Below are positions 14,969 through 17,434 of a DNA stretch of 17,434 nt, piece by piece (the first letter of the stretch is position 1; each line of letters begins with the position of its first letter). The stretch is taken from assembly GCA_949840605.1 (NCBI GenBank), contig CATKXN010000054.1, forward strand, positions 1-17,434, written 5' to 3'. Source of the DNA: an uncultured Alistipes sp. (GTDB lineage: Bacteria; Bacteroidota; Bacteroidia; Bacteroidales; Rikenellaceae). A program made the translations under genes and the position numbers. Below the pieces are notes generated by a model. The model was given only the letters and a program-made list of their open reading frames with translations. It made no database searches and was not told the DNA's origin.

Positions 14969-17434
14969 TGCGGAAATAGGCTACGGCATTCGAGAACAGC
15001 GACTGCTCCTTCTCGCCGGCGATGTTCTTGAAGAGGTTCACCTCATAACGCTCCGTGTGGCCCATCTTGCCCAGAATCTGTCCGTTGCGCGAGACGAGAC
15101 CCTCGATGGCGTACTGCGAACCGTTGGGATTGTACGGCGCCTCGGCCGTCGGGTTGCCTGCGGCGTCGGCATACTGGAATGCCACCTGTCCGTTGGCGAA
15201 GAGCTCCTTAGCCAGCTCCTCGCTCACCACGAACTTGCCCTCGCCGTGGCTGACGGCGATCGAATGCAGATCGCCCAGGCGGAATCCCGCGAGCCACGGC
15301 GACGCAGTCGTGGCGACGCGCGTCGTGACGATCTGCGAGATGTGACGGTTGATGTCGTTGCGGAAGAGCGTCGGCGAATCCTTCGTCACCAAGCCCAGAC
15401 GTCCGTAGGGCAGCAGTCCCGATTTCACCAGCGCCTGGAAGCCGTTGCAGATGCCGAGGATCAGTCCGCCGCGGTCGATCAGCGCGTGGATCTCCTCGCG
15501 GATATCCTTGTTGTTCAGCACATTCACAATGAACTTCGCACTTCCGTCGGGTTCGTCGCCCGACGAGAAGCCGCCCGAGAGCACGAAGATATGCGCCCGG
15601 CGGATATGCTCCTTCATCTCGGCGATCGAACGCAGGATGTCGTCGCCGCCGATGTTGCACAGCACGCTCATCTCGACCTCGGCGCCCGCCTTGCGGAACG
15701 CCTTGGCGGTATCGTAGTCGCAGTTCGTGCCGGGGAACACCGGGATATAGACCAGCGGACGCTCCACCGCCTCGCCCGGATAGACGAACGTTTTCGGGGC
15801 GGGTGCGGAGGTCATCACCGTCGCGGTGTTCCGGCCCTTGTCCGGATAGACCGCCGCGAATTTCTCCGTATTGGCCTTGTAAAGCTCCTCAAGGGGCATT
15901 CTGACTCCGTTGACCGTCAGGGCCTCGTCGGCGACGGTGAAGCCCAGCAGTTCGGCATGCGGATATTCCAGCGTGCCCTCGCACTCGACGAGGATCGAAC
16001 CGTAGGCGTATTCGTAGAGTTTCGCCTCGTCCATCGTCACCTCGGCGCCGACGCCGTTGCCGAAAGCCATCTTGGCCAGTCCTTCCCCGACGCCGCCGAA
16101 ACCGACGGACCAGGCCGAGAGGATTTTTCCGGCCTCGATCTGCCCGCTGACGAACGTAAAGTTCTCTTTCAGCTGCGCCGTATCGGGCATCCGGCTCTCC
16201 TTCGGGGTGTGGCGGACGAGGTAGAGGCGGTGTCCGGCACCCTTGAGGTCGGTCGAAATGACCGTCCGCGCATCGACCGTCGTGATGCCGAAAGCCATCA
16301 GCATCGGCGGCACGTCAATATCCTGGAAAGTTCCCGACATCGAGTCCTTGCCGCCGATCGAGGGCAGTCCCAGTTCGACCTGCATCTTCAGGGCGCCCAG
16401 CAGCGCGCCGAGAGGCTTGCCCCACGACTCGGGATTCTTGGTCATGCGCTCGAAATACTCCTGGTAGGAGTAACGCATCCGGTCATACCGCGCACCGGCG
16501 GCCACGACCTTCGCGGCGGCCTCCACGACGGCGTAGGCCGCACCGTGGTAGGGGCTCCACGAAGCCACATAGGGGTTGTAGCCGAAGGCCATGACGCTGG
16601 CCGTGTCGGTATATCCGTCGGTCGGGAGCTTCTGCACCGAAACCTGCGTCTCGCTGCGCTGCGTGCGGCCGCCGAAGGGCATCAGCACCGTCGAACGGCC
16701 GATCGTCGAGTCGAACATCTCGATCAGCCCCCGCTGCGAAACGACGTTGTTATCCTTCAAATTGTTGGTGAATCGCTCGGCAAGCGTCTCCCCCGCCACT
16801 TCGCGGACGAAAGGATCGCGGTTCTCGACCTCGCCGATCTTCGCCTCGGCATAATGCTTCGCGCCGGCGCTGTCGATGAATTCGCGGCTGAGGTCCACGA
16901 TCTTGCGGTCGCCGTTGAACATCCGCATCCGCGCCGTGTCCGTCACGTCGGCCACGTGCACCGCCTCGATGTTCTCCTCGCGGCAGTATCCCATGAACTC
17001 CTCCATGTCCTTCGCCTCGACGACCACCGACATGCGCTCCTGCGACTCGCTGATAGCCAACTCCGTGGAGTTCAGACCGCTGTATTTGGTCTTCACGCGG
17101 TCGAGGTAGATGTCCAGCCCGTCGGCCAGCTCGCCGATGGCGACGCTGACGCCGCCGGCGCCGAAGTCGTTCGATTTCTTGATGAGGCGCGTCACCTCGG
17201 GACGGCGGAACAGCCTCTCCAGCTTGCGCTCCTCGGGGGCGTTGCCCTTCTGCACCTCGCTGCCGCACGTCTCGAGCGACTTCACGTTGTGCTCCTTCGA
17301 CGAACCCGTGGCTCCGCCGATGCCGTCGCGGCCCGTGCGACCGCCGAACATGATGATCCTGTCGCCCGGAGCGGGACGCTCGCGGCGCACGTTCGCGGCC
17401 TTCACGGCTCCCACCACGGCACCCACTTCGAGAC
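14958..17434 (-). CDS. purL: Phosphoribosylformylglycinamidine synthase PurL, long single-chain form (5' end outside window)
   Basis: The frame is open to the window edge and ends with TAA at 14960-14958, giving 824 visible residues of about 1230 expected, so about 400 N-terminal residues are missing. A GTG at 17426 is internal, since the conserved sequence continues above it. PurL converts FGAR and glutamine to FGAM with ATP. Visible parts are the synthetase core RPAPGDRIIMFGGRTGRDGI followed by GGATGSSKEH, then NDFGAGGVSVAIGELADG, LGLPSIGGKDSMSG, and SVGFGGVGEGLAKMAFGNGV. The C-terminal class I glutaminase domain starts at PVFPGTNCDYD and has nucleophile Cys in LGICNGF (codon 15447-15449) and His/Glu in MGHTERYE (15057-15059 and 15051-15053). 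The sequence resembles the Clostridium/Bacteroides-type long PurL more than the Escherichia coli one. The fused glutaminase makes separate purQ unnecessary. Confidence 0.96.
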   Translation of the reverse strand, partial: LEVGAVVGAVKAANVRRERPAPGDRIIMFGGRTGRDGIGGATGSSKEHNVKSLETCGSEVQKGNAPEERKLERLFRRPEVTRLIKKSNDFGAGGVSVAIGELADGLDIYLDRVKTKYSGLNSTELAISESQERMSVVVEAKDMEEFMGYCREENIEAVHVADVTDTARMRMFNGDRKIVDLSREFIDSAGAKHYAEAKIGEVENRDPFVREVAGETLAERFTNNLKDNNVVSQRGLIEMFDSTIGRSTVLMPFGGRTQRSETQVSVQKLPTDGYTDTASVMAFGYNPYVASWSPYHGAAYAVVEAAAKVVAAGARYDRMRYSYQEYFERMTKNPESWGKPLGALLGALKMQVELGLPSIGGKDSMSGTFQDIDVPPMLMAFGITTVDARTVISTDLKGAGHRLYLVRHTPKESRMPDTAQLKENFTFVSGQIEAGKILSAWSVGFGGVGEGLAKMAFGNGVGAEVTMDEAKLYEYAYGSILVECEGTLEYPHAELLGFTVADEALTVNGVRMPLEELYKANTEKFAAVYPDKGRNTATVMTSAPAPKTFVYPGEAVERPLVYIPVFPGTNCDYDTAKAFRKAGAEVEMSVLCNIGGDDILRSIAEMKEHIRRAHIFVLSGGFSSGDEPDGSAKFIVNVLNNKDIREEIHALIDRGGLILGICNGFQALVKSGLLPYGRLGLVTKDSPTLFRNDINRHISQIVTTRVATTASPWLAGFRLGDLHSIAVSHGEGKFVVSEELAKELFANGQVAFQYADAAGNPTAEAPYNPNGSQYAIEGLVSRNGQILGKMGHTERYEVNLFKNIAGEKEQSLFSNAVAYFRKNR

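Noticed and set aside
17268..17426. GTG at 17426 as the real start of purL
   Set aside because: The reading frame stays open to the window edge, and conserved PurL sequence is already under way at this point; about 400 family residues would be missing.

Overview
The window looks like chromosomal DNA from a GC-rich member of the Bacteroidales, most likely Alistipes or a close relative in the Rikenellaceae. This is inferred from a SusC/SusD outer-membrane pair, Bacteroidetes-type lipoproteins, A-rich leaders without clear Shine-Dalgarno sequences, strong G/C bias at third codon positions, and a dispersed GC-rich intergenic repeat. No 16S gene or other taxonomic marker is present, so the genus is a guess.

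Left part (1-5171, + strand): the 3' end of a SusC-like TonB-dependent transporter, a complete SusD-like lipoprotein, and a third lipoprotein with a BACON domain, OB-like middle units and a C-terminal beta-sandwich-like region. Together they look like a nutrient-uptake locus in which the two lipoproteins capture substrate at the cell surface for the SusC channel. The substrate cannot be told, because no glycosidase, peptidase or regulator is in view. A strong + strand terminator (5194-5231) ends this unit. A separate - strand terminator (5244-5270) ends the leftward operon that meets it.

Right part (5295-17434, - strand): a long purine-biosynthesis gene cluster, read right to left as purL (5' end cut off), a secreted endonuclease/exonuclease/phosphatase-family protein, purC, purF, purM, purN, a PPOX-fold flavin-type protein, purH, purD, a four-helix membrane protein and folD. 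It covers most steps from PRPP to IMP: PurF, PurD, PurN, PurL, PurM, PurC and PurH. FolD feeds in the 10-formyl-THF used by PurN and PurH. purE/purK (AIR carboxylation) and purB are not in view. PurL is the long single-chain form with its own glutaminase domain, so purQ and purS are not needed. Most junctions are tight (a 1-nt overlap, a 17-nt overlap, or gaps of 1, 4, 12 and 18 nt), which supports cotranscription.

Two junctions, purF/purM and purH/purD, are wider (136 and 143 nt). Each carries a copy of the same roughly 82-bp repeat in the same orientation, with two clear hairpins, a third weak one, and a G-quadruplex-capable run on the coding strand. No stretch longer than 300 bases lacks a gene. 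I saw no tRNA, rRNA, CRISPR array, transposase, phage gene or clear riboswitch. The less usual points are the three accessory genes embedded in the purine operon, the paired structured repeat, and a short ACCTTAAA motif 10-12 nt upstream of the start codons of the three complete exported-protein genes.
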